From Chitinophagaceae bacterium UBA4857 (GTDB taxonomy: Bacteria > Bacteroidota > Bacteroidia > Chitinophagales > Chitinophagaceae), in NCBI GenBank assembly GCA_002399735.1, contig DHEF01000039.1, positions 281,235 to 310,641 on the forward strand: 29,407 nucleotides of DNA, in the 5' to 3' direction. The position numbers were made by a program, and so were the translations under genes. Position 1 is the first letter of the stretch. Each line of letters starts with the position of its first letter. The notes under the pieces are model-generated. The model was not told where the DNA came from. It ran no database searches and worked only from the letters and a program-made list of their open reading frames with translations. Shown one piece after another: positions 24,053-29,407 of the stretch.

Positions 24053-24739
24053 ATGGTAAAAAAAATACTTCGCATAACACTAAAGACAATTGGTGTAATT
24101 ATAGCTGCTTTGGCATTGTATGCTTTAGCTGCCTGGTTAGTACCTTATATTGGTGTAAACAAAAAAGCCATTAACAAAGGGCCGGATGAAATAACCATTT
24201 ACATTAAAACCAATGGTGTGCATACCGATATTGTGGTACCGGTAAAAACACCACAAATGGATTGGACAAAATATATTAAATACGAACATACCGATGACAA
24301 GGATACTACTTTAACTTATGTTGGCCTGGGCTGGGGCGACAAAGGCTTTTATTTACAAACACCCGAATGGTCCGATTTAAAATTTAGCACTGCTTTTAAA
24401 GCTATGTTTTATTTAAGTACATCGGCAATACACGCTACTTTTTACCCACAAATACAGGAAGATGAAAATTGCAAAGCCATAAAAATTAGCTACCAGCAAT
24501 ACGAGCAGTTGAACAAATTTTTAACCGAAAGTTTTGATGTGGATGCTAACAATAATACCATACATATACCAAGTGTAAACGATGGTTACGGAAGTACGGA
24601 TGCATTTTACGAAGCAAAGGGAAAATACAGCTTGTTTTACAGTTGTAATACCTGGGCTAATAATGCCTTAAAAGCCGCAGATCAGAGAGCTTGTTTATGG
24701 ACAGTGACTGACAAAGGCATTTTTAACCATTACAAATAA
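24053..24739 (+). CDS. TIGR02117/DUF2459 family membrane-anchored protein
   Basis: A 228-residue protein. One N-terminal TM helix (about 8-30) leads to an extracytoplasmic domain. The family marks are KTNGVHTDIVVPVKT, LTYVGLGWGDKGFYLQTPEWSDLK, FYEAKGKYSLFYSCNTWANNALKAADQRACLWT and the end DKGIFNHYK. The conserved H, D, C and N residues in HTDIVVP and SCNTW suggest a hydrolase-like site, but the family has no established activity. A convergent DUF486 gene ends 4 nt beyond it. Confidence 0.9.
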   Translation: MVKKILRITLKTIGVIIAALALYALAAWLVPYIGVNKKAINKGPDEITIYIKTNGVHTDIVVPVKTPQMDWTKYIKYEHTDDKDTTLTYVGLGWGDKGFYLQTPEWSDLKFSTAFKAMFYLSTSAIHATFYPQIQEDENCKAIKISYQQYEQLNKFLTESFDVDANNNTIHIPSVNDGYGSTDAFYEAKGKYSLFYSCNTWANNALKAADQRACLWTVTDKGIFNHYK

Positions 24740-24743
24740 GCAC

Positions 24744-25112
24744 CTACTTTTTAAACATAAAGTAAACGGCCCCAATTAATAATACAAAGGCAATAATATG
24801 GTTTACCCTAAAGGTTTCTGTTTTAAAAAATAACAATGTAAAGGCGGCAAATACTACCAATGTAATTACTTCCTGTATTACTTTTAGCTGCAATAAAGAA
24901 AAAGGGCCGCCATTACCATTATAGCCTATTTTGTTGGCAGGTACCTGAAACATATATTCAAACAAAGCAATTCCCCAGCTTATAAGAATAATAGCAAACA
25001 GACCCAGTTTGCTAAACCATTTCCACTCGGCAAATTTTAAATGACCATACCACGCCAACGTCATAAAGGTGTTGGCTATAATTAAAAGCGCTATGGTGTA
25101 AAAACCTTTCAT
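24744..25112 (-). CDS. DMT-superfamily small membrane protein (DUF486)
   Basis: A 122-residue integral membrane protein with four predicted TM helices: about 3-22, 33-53, 75-96, 103-120. The DUF486 marks are present: NTFMTLAWYGHLK near the start, WGIALFEYMFQVPANKIGY in the middle, and LQLKVIQEVITLVVF. The function is unknown; members are distantly related to drug/metabolite transporters. Only 4 nt separate its stop from that of the convergent gene at 24739, with no terminator between. Confidence 0.93.
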   Translation of the reverse strand: MKGFYTIALLIIANTFMTLAWYGHLKFAEWKWFSKLGLFAIILISWGIALFEYMFQVPANKIGYNGNGGPFSLLQLKVIQEVITLVVFAAFTLLFFKTETFRVNHIIAFVLLIGAVYFMFKK

Positions 25113-25187
25113 AAAACAAAATTATACTACAATATTAATACAAGAACTAATCACCTATATAAAAAGGTAATAACATCACCATTGCAT

Positions 25188-25219
25188 AATAATAAAGGAT
25201 AAAAATATCCTTTATTATT
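25188..25219. promoter_or_regulatory. 32-bp perfect palindrome, candidate operator of the haemoglobin gene
   Basis: AATAATAAAGGATA (25188-25201), AAAA, TATCCTTTATTATT (25206-25219). It ends 9 bp before a perfect -7 box, so it covers the -33 region. This position suits a repressor. An Rrf2 regulator with three cysteines is encoded 2 kb downstream and is a candidate to bind it; no second copy of the palindrome was found in the window. Confidence 0.6.
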
Positions 25220-25228
25220 TTTATTCCC

Positions 25229-25236
25229 TATCTTTG
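25229..25236 (+). promoter_or_regulatory. -7 box TATCTTTG of the haemoglobin gene
   Basis: Exact TAnnTTTG, 18 nt before the ATG at 25255. Confidence 0.7.
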
Positions 25237-25254
25237 TGTTGTTAATGAAAGCAG

Positions 25255-25647
25255 ATGGAAGTAAAAACAGATATTGAAAACATAGAACACATAAAAGTAT
25301 TGGTGGATACTTTTTACAATAACGTGCAGCAGGATAAACTTTTAGGCCCCATTTTTATTGGTGCTATTCAGGACTGGCCGCATCACCTGGAAAAAATGTA
25401 TCGCTTTTGGCAAACCGTTTTGTTAGACCAGCATACTTATTCCGGCAGCCCTTTTCCGCCGCATGCACATATGCCCATTGACGAAACACATTTTAACCGT
25501 TGGATACAAATTTTTCATAAAACGGTGGATGAATTGTTTACCGGAAAAATTGCAGATGAAGCAAAATGGCGTTCACAAAAAATGGCCGAAATGTTTCAGC
25601 ATAAAATAGCTTTTTACCGCGGCACCAGTATGCACCCATTGCATTAG
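25255..25647 (+). CDS. Group III truncated haemoglobin
   Basis: A 130-residue haem protein with the 2-over-2 globin fold. Group III marks: FYNNVQQDKLLGPIF (Y21 at B10), HHLEKMYRFWQTVLL, YSGSPFPPHAHMPI before the F helix, and proximal H79 in ETHFNRWIQIF. The group III FPPH loop is clear. These proteins bind O2 or NO and are tied to NO or respiratory stress. Its palindromic upstream site and the Rrf2-type regulator, cupin and copper lipoprotein nearby suggest an NO/redox stress cluster. This is inference from neighbourhood. Confidence 0.94.
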   Translation: MEVKTDIENIEHIKVLVDTFYNNVQQDKLLGPIFIGAIQDWPHHLEKMYRFWQTVLLDQHTYSGSPFPPHAHMPIDETHFNRWIQIFHKTVDELFTGKIADEAKWRSQKMAEMFQHKIAFYRGTSMHPLH

Positions 25648-25680
25648 TAGGTATAAAAAATAATAATGGGGTGACCTACG

Positions 25681-25762
25681 GGTCGGGCTGTCCGCTGTAT
25701 CTTTTGCCCTGCGCTGCCATTGGCCAATGCTGCGCAAAAGGATGCCGCTTCCATCCCTCACC
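25681..25762 (-). repeat. GC-rich dispersed element, copy A
   Basis: Much richer in G+C than its surroundings. Inner palindrome CATTGGCCAATG, flanked by CTTTTGC/GCAAAAG. Read on the minus strand (GGGATGGAAGCGG ... CAAAAGATACAGCGGACAGCCCG) it aligns with 26302-26381. Confidence 0.68.
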
Positions 25763-25807
25763 CGGAAGTCTGCGTAAAACAAAACCGTTTTAAAATAGCA
25801 TATATCC

Positions 25808-26272
25808 ATGATACGTAATCTTAAATTTTTTCAATTATTAATACTCGCTTGTATGTTAGTAGGTTCTTTAGCAGCATGTAGTAAATCAACAAAAGATAGT
25901 GGGGAAACAAAAATTCCTTTCAGTGGCGTTTACTCCTGGGAGTTTGAAATACCCACCATGGGTAAGCAATTATCGGTGCATAAATTTTATGCCGATTCCA
26001 TCCGCTTTGAAATGACAGGCGGCGCCTACACTAATAGTTATTTACAAAAGTTAGTATGGTATAATGCCGATGAACAACGTTGTGTATCCGTAGGTGAGGG
26101 TGGCGGTAAAGACGGTATTTACTTTGTTATGTTTTTTAAAAATGTAACACCTAATGCAATGACCATTTATAAAAAGCAATGTACCAATAAAGAAGAAGCC
26201 ATGACTATAGCCGTACCCGATGCCGCTACAGAAGCTGACCATGGTTGGAACGTTTACTACCGACAGCCATAA
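25808..26272 (+). CDS. Hypothetical lipoprotein
   Basis: A 154-residue protein with a clear lipobox (LVGSLAAC, C24) after a hydrophobic signal. The mature part is about 130 residues and contains FSGVYSWEFEIPTMGKQLSVHKFYADSIRFEMTGGAY, a lipocalin- or beta-sandwich-like alternation, then WYNADEQRCVSVGEG and TIYKKQCTN with two Cys that may pair. It ends AATEADHGWNVYYRQP. No family is recognised. It is bracketed by two inverted GC-rich repeats (25681-25762 and 26302-26381), so it may be mobile or may simply sit between repeats. Confidence 0.8.
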   Translation: MIRNLKFFQLLILACMLVGSLAACSKSTKDSGETKIPFSGVYSWEFEIPTMGKQLSVHKFYADSIRFEMTGGAYTNSYLQKLVWYNADEQRCVSVGEGGGKDGIYFVMFFKNVTPNAMTIYKKQCTNKEEAMTIAVPDAATEADHGWNVYYRQP

Positions 26273-26301
26273 ACAAGTACAGTAACATAGTACGCTAATG
26301 C

Positions 26302-26381
26302 GGCAGGGATAGCAGCGGAAATACATTTTGGTAGCGTTGGTTAGGCAGCATAGCACAAAAAGATTGCAGCGAATAGCCCGG
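26302..26381 (+). repeat. GC-rich dispersed element, copy B
   Basis: GGCAGGGATAGCAGCGG ... CACAAAAAGATTGCAGCGAATAGCCCGG. It is diverged but aligned along its length with the minus strand of 25681-25762. Confidence 0.62.
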
Positions 26382-26387
26382 TGCTAT

Positions 26388-26550
26388 AGAAGCTGTTTAA
26401 ATTTTATTCACTGGCTTTCTTAAGATTATTTTTGGCTGCAACGTCGTTGGATTTTTCGTCATAGCGACATGCTATGACTGCAAAATCTGCCTTGTTTCGC
26501 TCAAAAATAATTACTTAAGAAAGCTTACCAACAAAACTTAAATAGCTTCT
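26388..26550. mobile_element. MITE-like 163-bp inverted-repeat element
   Basis: The left end AGAAGCTGTTTAAATTTT and the reverse complement of the right end (AGAAGCTATTTAAGTTTT) match at 16 of 18 positions. Pairing continues inward through TTTCTTAAG and ATTATTTTTG on both sides, and the centre is a hairpin GTCATAGC-GACAT-GCTATGAC. It has no ORF. Terminal inverted repeats without a transposase fit a miniature transposable element moved by an insertion sequence elsewhere in the genome. A target-site duplication is not clear. Confidence 0.75.
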
Positions 26551-26577
26551 TGCAGCCGCCATAAAATTTTTAAAAAA

Positions 26578-26916
26578 ATGAAAATAGTATCGTTTAATAA
26601 AGATGTTGTATACCAGGAAAATAAACCTGCCGTTACCCTAATGTTGGATAATGTGTACACCAAAGAAGTTAGAATTGCGTTAAGCCGCCACCAGTTAATG
26701 AAGGAGCATAAAGCGCCCTACCCTATAATGGTACAGGTTTTAAGAGGCGTAATTGAGTTTGGTGTGCAAGGCAAAAAATACACTTTACAAGCCGGTGATT
26801 TAATTGCACTGGACGCAAATGTGCCGCATGATTTATTGGCAACAGCCGATGCTATTGTTAGGCTAACCTTACACAAGGCCGATACGGATGAACGTGTAAA
26901 AAAAGTGGTAGAATAA
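26578..26916 (+). CDS. Small cupin-domain protein
   Basis: A 112-residue single-domain cupin. Residues about 40-95 show the beta-barrel pattern: HKAPYPIMVQVLRGVIEFGVQGKKYTLQAGDLIALDANVPHDLLATADAIVRLTLHK. In cupin motif 1 the usual H-x-H is reduced to a single H before APYP. Motif 2 keeps PxxxxH in NVPHDLLA. Such proteins sit beside Rrf2 regulators and haemoglobins in many Bacteroidota and may be metal-dependent or sensory. Its promoter must lie close to or inside the MITE-like element that ends 28 nt upstream. The azurin-like gene follows 33 nt later. Confidence 0.88.
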   Translation: MKIVSFNKDVVYQENKPAVTLMLDNVYTKEVRIALSRHQLMKEHKAPYPIMVQVLRGVIEFGVQGKKYTLQAGDLIALDANVPHDLLATADAIVRLTLHKADTDERVKKVVE

Positions 26917-26949
26917 TTATTAAATCGTATAAAAATTAAATTGTAAAAA

Positions 26950-27459
26950 ATGAAACGTGTTTTTTCTTTTGCTGCTGTATTGTTTTTATTGGCAGCCTGT
27001 GGTAACGAAACTCCTGCACCAACTAACCATGATAACCATAAAGCGCAAGAGAGTACGCCTGCACCAAGTACACCTGCCGTAACAAGTGGTAATGCCATTG
27101 TACTAAATGGCGGCGATGATATGAAGTTTGATCAAACTGCTATTACGGTAATCGCAAATGAAGTAGTAAAACTTACGTTGAACCATACAGGAAAAATGAG
27201 CAAGGAAGCAATGGGCCACAACTTTGTATTGTTAAAACCTGGTACCGATATAAATAAATTTGCTACCGAAGCCATTGCTGCAAAAGACAATGATTATGTA
27301 CCAACAAATGCCGCAGCAGTATTGGCACATACAAAAGTGTTAAGTGGTGGCGAATCGGATAGTATTGAGTTTACCATAACAGAAAAAGGGGAGTATCCGT
27401 TTATCTGTTCTTTTCCGGGCCATTCGGCTATTATGCAGGGTGTAATTACCGTAAAATAA
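26950..27459 (+). CDS. Azurin/plastocyanin-like copper lipoprotein
   Basis: A 169-residue lipoprotein (lipobox LLAAC, C17), followed by a linker rich in Pro, Ala and His (about 18-46) and a cupredoxin domain. Type 1 copper ligands: H90 in MGHNFVLL, C153, H158 and M162 in the ICSFPGHSAIMQGVI loop (C-x4-H-x3-M). It would carry electrons in the periplasm, for example to a nitrite or N2O reductase or peroxidase. It is 33 nt after the cupin gene and closed by a terminator. The azurin-type sequence (GHNFVLLK, FPGHSA) is well preserved. Confidence 0.93.
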   Translation: MKRVFSFAAVLFLLAACGNETPAPTNHDNHKAQESTPAPSTPAVTSGNAIVLNGGDDMKFDQTAITVIANEVVKLTLNHTGKMSKEAMGHNFVLLKPGTDINKFATEAIAAKDNDYVPTNAAAVLAHTKVLSGGESDSIEFTITEKGEYPFICSFPGHSAIMQGVITVK

Positions 27460-27526
27460 ATGATGACTAACTATGGAAATTCAATATCCCTTGATGGCTT
27501 TTTAATTTTAGTGTTTTGAAATTGAT

Positions 27527-27558
27527 GCAAGCCCCGTTAGCGGGGTTTGCAATTTTTA
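27527..27558 (+). terminator. Terminator after the azurin-like gene
   Basis: GCAAGCCCCG (27527-27536), TTAG, CGGGGTTTGC (27541-27550), then AATTTTTA. Confidence 0.85.
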
Positions 27559-27605
27559 TAATATTAGTTTACGTTAAGTTAATTTGAGTTTGTAATATTG
27601 CTGCT

Positions 27606-28043
27606 ATGGGCATTTTTTCAAAAACATGTGAATATGGTATAAGGGCAGTATTTTATATTGCCCAGCGTTCGCATGAAGGAAAAAAATGCGGCATAAAAGA
27701 AATAGCCGAAAAGATAAATTCGCCAGAAGCGTTTTTGGCCAAAATTTTACAGAAGCTAAGCAAATCAGGTTTAATACTATCGGCCAAAGGCCCAAACGGT
27801 GGTTTTTATTTTGATGAAAAAGGACTTACCCAACCACTGGCCGCCATTGTTACCGCCATTGATGGCGACGATATTTTTGTGGGCTGCGCTATGGGCTTAC
27901 AACAATGCTCAGAAGTGGACCCCTGCCCCTTACACAACGAATTTAAAATGGTACGCAGCAAAATAACTACCATGATGCACAACACCACTATTGGTAAGTT
28001 TAATGTGCAACTGGTAAATGGCCGGTTAAGTTTGAATAAATAA
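27606..28043 (+). CDS. Rrf2-family regulator with a three-Cys, possibly Fe-S, motif
   Basis: A 145-residue Rrf2 regulator. The winged helix-turn-helix (about 1-65) shows TCEYGIRAVFYIAQ, KEIAEKINSPEAFLAKILQKLSKSGLILSAKGPNGGFYF, all typical. The effector part has C94, C101 and C107 (CX6CX5C, in GCAMGLQQCSEVDPCPLH). NsrR has CX5CX7C and IscR CX5CX5C, so an Fe-S cluster sensing NO or redox state is plausible. It is a candidate regulator of the haemoglobin gene, but its own promoter lacks the AAGGATA palindrome. It starts 48 nt after the terminator and is convergent with the arginase-like gene. Confidence 0.93.
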   Translation: MGIFSKTCEYGIRAVFYIAQRSHEGKKCGIKEIAEKINSPEAFLAKILQKLSKSGLILSAKGPNGGFYFDEKGLTQPLAAIVTAIDGDDIFVGCAMGLQQCSEVDPCPLHNEFKMVRSKITTMMHNTTIGKFNVQLVNGRLSLNK

Positions 28044-28045
28044 TT

Positions 28046-29188
28046 TTATCCTTCTCTTTCCTGTGCCCTTAACCAACGTTCAGGTATTTCGTTACTGCTG
28101 GCTAATAAATAATCTTTGTAACTACAGGCAATAAATTTTGTGGAGGGTAATTGCATCCACCAGCGGCCGGTACGTTTGCTTTGTAAAAAAATAGTTTCTA
28201 CCTCGGCAAATACCGTATGAAACTCGTTAAAGGAATCTCTTTCTTCCAAGGCTGCTTCACGTTTGGCTCGTGTGCGTCCATCTACATAATACCACAACAT
28301 ATGTGCTATTTGTTTGGCCGTAAGCTCGTGGTTATCCAGTTTAGGATTGTAACCATAAATACCTACAGAGTTTAAAGAAGGGCTTAGGCCTGCGTACTGC
28401 ATAAGAATACAACTTTCTTCGCCGGTAAAGCCATTGGGTGTTATGGTATTGGCGGGTGCATACGCATTGGCAATGGCCGATATATCAAACGAAAATAAAT
28501 GGCTGTTACGTATAACAGGTTCCATTTCTTCAATGGCTTCTTTTACATGTCCTACACGGAAACAATCAAAACGTAGTTTATCCATTGTTTCCAGCATACG
28601 CGGGTGTACATAATAACTTTGAAAACCTATATGGTTATAGTGGCGTAAAAAATTAGGTTCACCGGTAAGCATGCGCATTAAAAAATTGTCATTGGGAAAT
28701 GCCGATTCCATATCCAGGTCAATCAAAGCATCTACACATGCGGCTTCTACCAGTTGTTGGTTTTGTACATAGGCCTGGTATTGCGCCAGGGTAAGATCGT
28801 GTGAGCCACCCAATATAATAACTTTTTTACCATCGTTAATAAGGGCATTCACAACAGTTTTTAAAGCGGCATAAGTATCACTGACAGATGAGCCGGGTTT
28901 TATATCGCCAACATCGGCCAGCTGAATATCCGGATGCCAGTAAAATAACTGATAGAATTGTTTACGTATTAATTCAGGAGCAGTGCTGGTTGGACCCATT
29001 ACACCTGCACCACGCTGCTCGCCACAGCCTACAATTACCAATTCTGCTTCAGCTAATTCAGGAAAATTATCTTCTTCGTAAGCAACAACAAGTTTACCTA
29101 ATTGTCCTTCGCGGTAACCTTCATCGTTGGTTATTTGTTGCAGGTTAACCGGCACTAAAAAATCGGCAATATGTAAATGGTCAGACAT
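28046..29188 (-). CDS. Divergent arginase-fold protein (formimidoylglutamase-like)
   Basis: A 380-residue protein from ATG 29188 (MSDHLHI); an in-frame ATG at 29260 would add 24 residues resembling non-coding repeat and is rejected. Ureohydrolase fold marks: VIVGCGEQRGAGVMGPTSTAPELIRKQFY, LGGSHDLTLAQYQAY, LIDLDMES, HIGFQSYYVHP, LFSFDISAIANAYAPANTITPNGFTGEESCILM. In active arginases the metal motifs are GGDHS, DAHxD and SxDxDxxDP; here they read GGSHDL, IDLDMES and SFDISAIANAYAP, so several metal ligands are missing or shifted. It is often annotated as formimidoylglutamase in Bacteroidota. Its real activity is uncertain. It converges with the Rrf2 gene with only 2 nt between stops. Confidence 0.85.
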   Translation of the reverse strand: MSDHLHIADFLVPVNLQQITNDEGYREGQLGKLVVAYEEDNFPELAEAELVIVGCGEQRGAGVMGPTSTAPELIRKQFYQLFYWHPDIQLADVGDIKPGSSVSDTYAALKTVVNALINDGKKVIILGGSHDLTLAQYQAYVQNQQLVEAACVDALIDLDMESAFPNDNFLMRMLTGEPNFLRHYNHIGFQSYYVHPRMLETMDKLRFDCFRVGHVKEAIEEMEPVIRNSHLFSFDISAIANAYAPANTITPNGFTGEESCILMQYAGLSPSLNSVGIYGYNPKLDNHELTAKQIAHMLWYYVDGRTRAKREAALEERDSFNEFHTVFAEVETIFLQSKRTGRWWMQLPSTKFIACSYKDYLLASSNEIPERWLRAQEREG

Positions 29189-29307
29189 AGCGGCAAAGAT
29201 AGGAAGGAGAGGGAGAAGTTGTAAGTTTTGAGTTATAAGTTTTAAGTAAGCTGAAAGCATAACGCTTAAAACAAAAAGCTGCGGAAGCTTACCTGATGCT
29301 GAATAGA

Positions 29308-29368
29308 ATTACAGAACGTTGAAGAGTGCGACGCAACGAAAGATTAATCAGGGGAGGGACGTTGGGCT
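29308..29368 (-). repeat. Dispersed intergenic repeat, member E (inverted)
   Basis: AAGAGTGCGACGCAA (29322-29336) is the reverse complement of TTGCGTCGCACTCTT of the family. CGTCCCT follows on the same strand, but the spacing to it is changed. Confidence 0.6.
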
Positions 29369-29377
29369 AATAAAAAA

Positions 29378-29407
29378 ATCTTAGATCTCAGATCTGAGAT
29401 CTAAGAT
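29378..29407. other. 30-bp perfect palindrome at the window end
   Basis: ATCTTAGATCTCAGA and its exact reverse complement, with three AGATCT boxes. An A-run lies just before it; if a T-run follows beyond the window this is a bidirectional terminator. Confidence 0.65.

Noticed and set aside
25573..25809. 78-codon ORF on the minus strand
   Set aside because: It runs through the GC-rich dispersed repeat and the 3' end of the haemoglobin gene; no independent support.

Overview
The window comes from a low-GC member of the Bacteroidota, most likely Chitinophagaceae or a close relative. The signs are promoters of the TAnnTTTG type, very little Shine-Dalgarno signal, a type IX secretion (CHU_C/type B) sorting domain, SprB-like repeats, a HmuY haemophore-like lipoprotein, and a DUF4834-type small protein. 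Assignment is from family recognition by eye; no search was run.

Layout. (1) 1-1704: a dispersed repeat, a DUF4834-like membrane protein, an elongator-type tRNA with CAU anticodon, and an outer-membrane beta-barrel protein. (2) 1952-8663: a LytTR response regulator, a hybrid histidine kinase with REC and HPt domains, a one-TM protein and an OmpA-like lipoprotein. These are followed by a 1.5-kb gene-free stretch holding four near-identical small-RNA units, and then a DUF937-like C-terminally anchored protein. (3) 8903-16486: a complete haem-uptake locus, hmuR-hmuY-hmuT-hmuU-hmuV-hmuS (receptor, haemophore-like lipoprotein, binding protein, permease, ATPase, HemS/ChuS-type haem-handling protein). 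(4) 16524-23632, minus strand: a giant secreted SprB-repeat protein, a subtilase, an AlkB-like dioxygenase and a class-C beta-lactamase-like hydrolase. (5) 24053-29188: a TIGR02117/DUF2459 protein, a DUF486 membrane protein, group III truncated haemoglobin, a lipoprotein bracketed by repeats, a MITE-like hairpin element, cupin, azurin-like lipoprotein, an Rrf2 regulator with three cysteines, and a divergent arginase-fold protein.

The most interesting part is 6325-7822. Four ~65-nt units each have an invariant 5' segment, a terminator-like hairpin with compensatory changes between copies, and a T-run. Each sits behind the same promoter architecture: a direct repeat of CGAA boxes exactly 21 bp apart, then 37 bp to a TTTG box, with no recognisable -33 element. 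Copies 2-4 also carry a TTGTGT-N7-ACACAA palindrome at a fixed distance upstream. The same 21-bp direct repeat, with 38 bp to TTTG, also precedes the DUF937-like gene. The architecture fits an activator binding two successive turns on one DNA face, as LytTR-type regulators do, and a LytTR regulator with a complete phosphorelay lies just upstream. I propose, as inference, a regulon of one LytTR phosphorelay, four tandem sRNAs and at least one protein gene. It would be analogous in logic to VirR/VR-RNA, AgrA/RNAIII or LuxO/Qrr but is not recognisable as any named system.

Intergenic DNA is rich in dispersed repeats: a GCGTCGCACTCTTGT family (five members), a CCTCCGAAGGAGG hairpin pair around hmuV, an inverted pair of GC-rich elements around a lipoprotein gene, and one MITE-like element.
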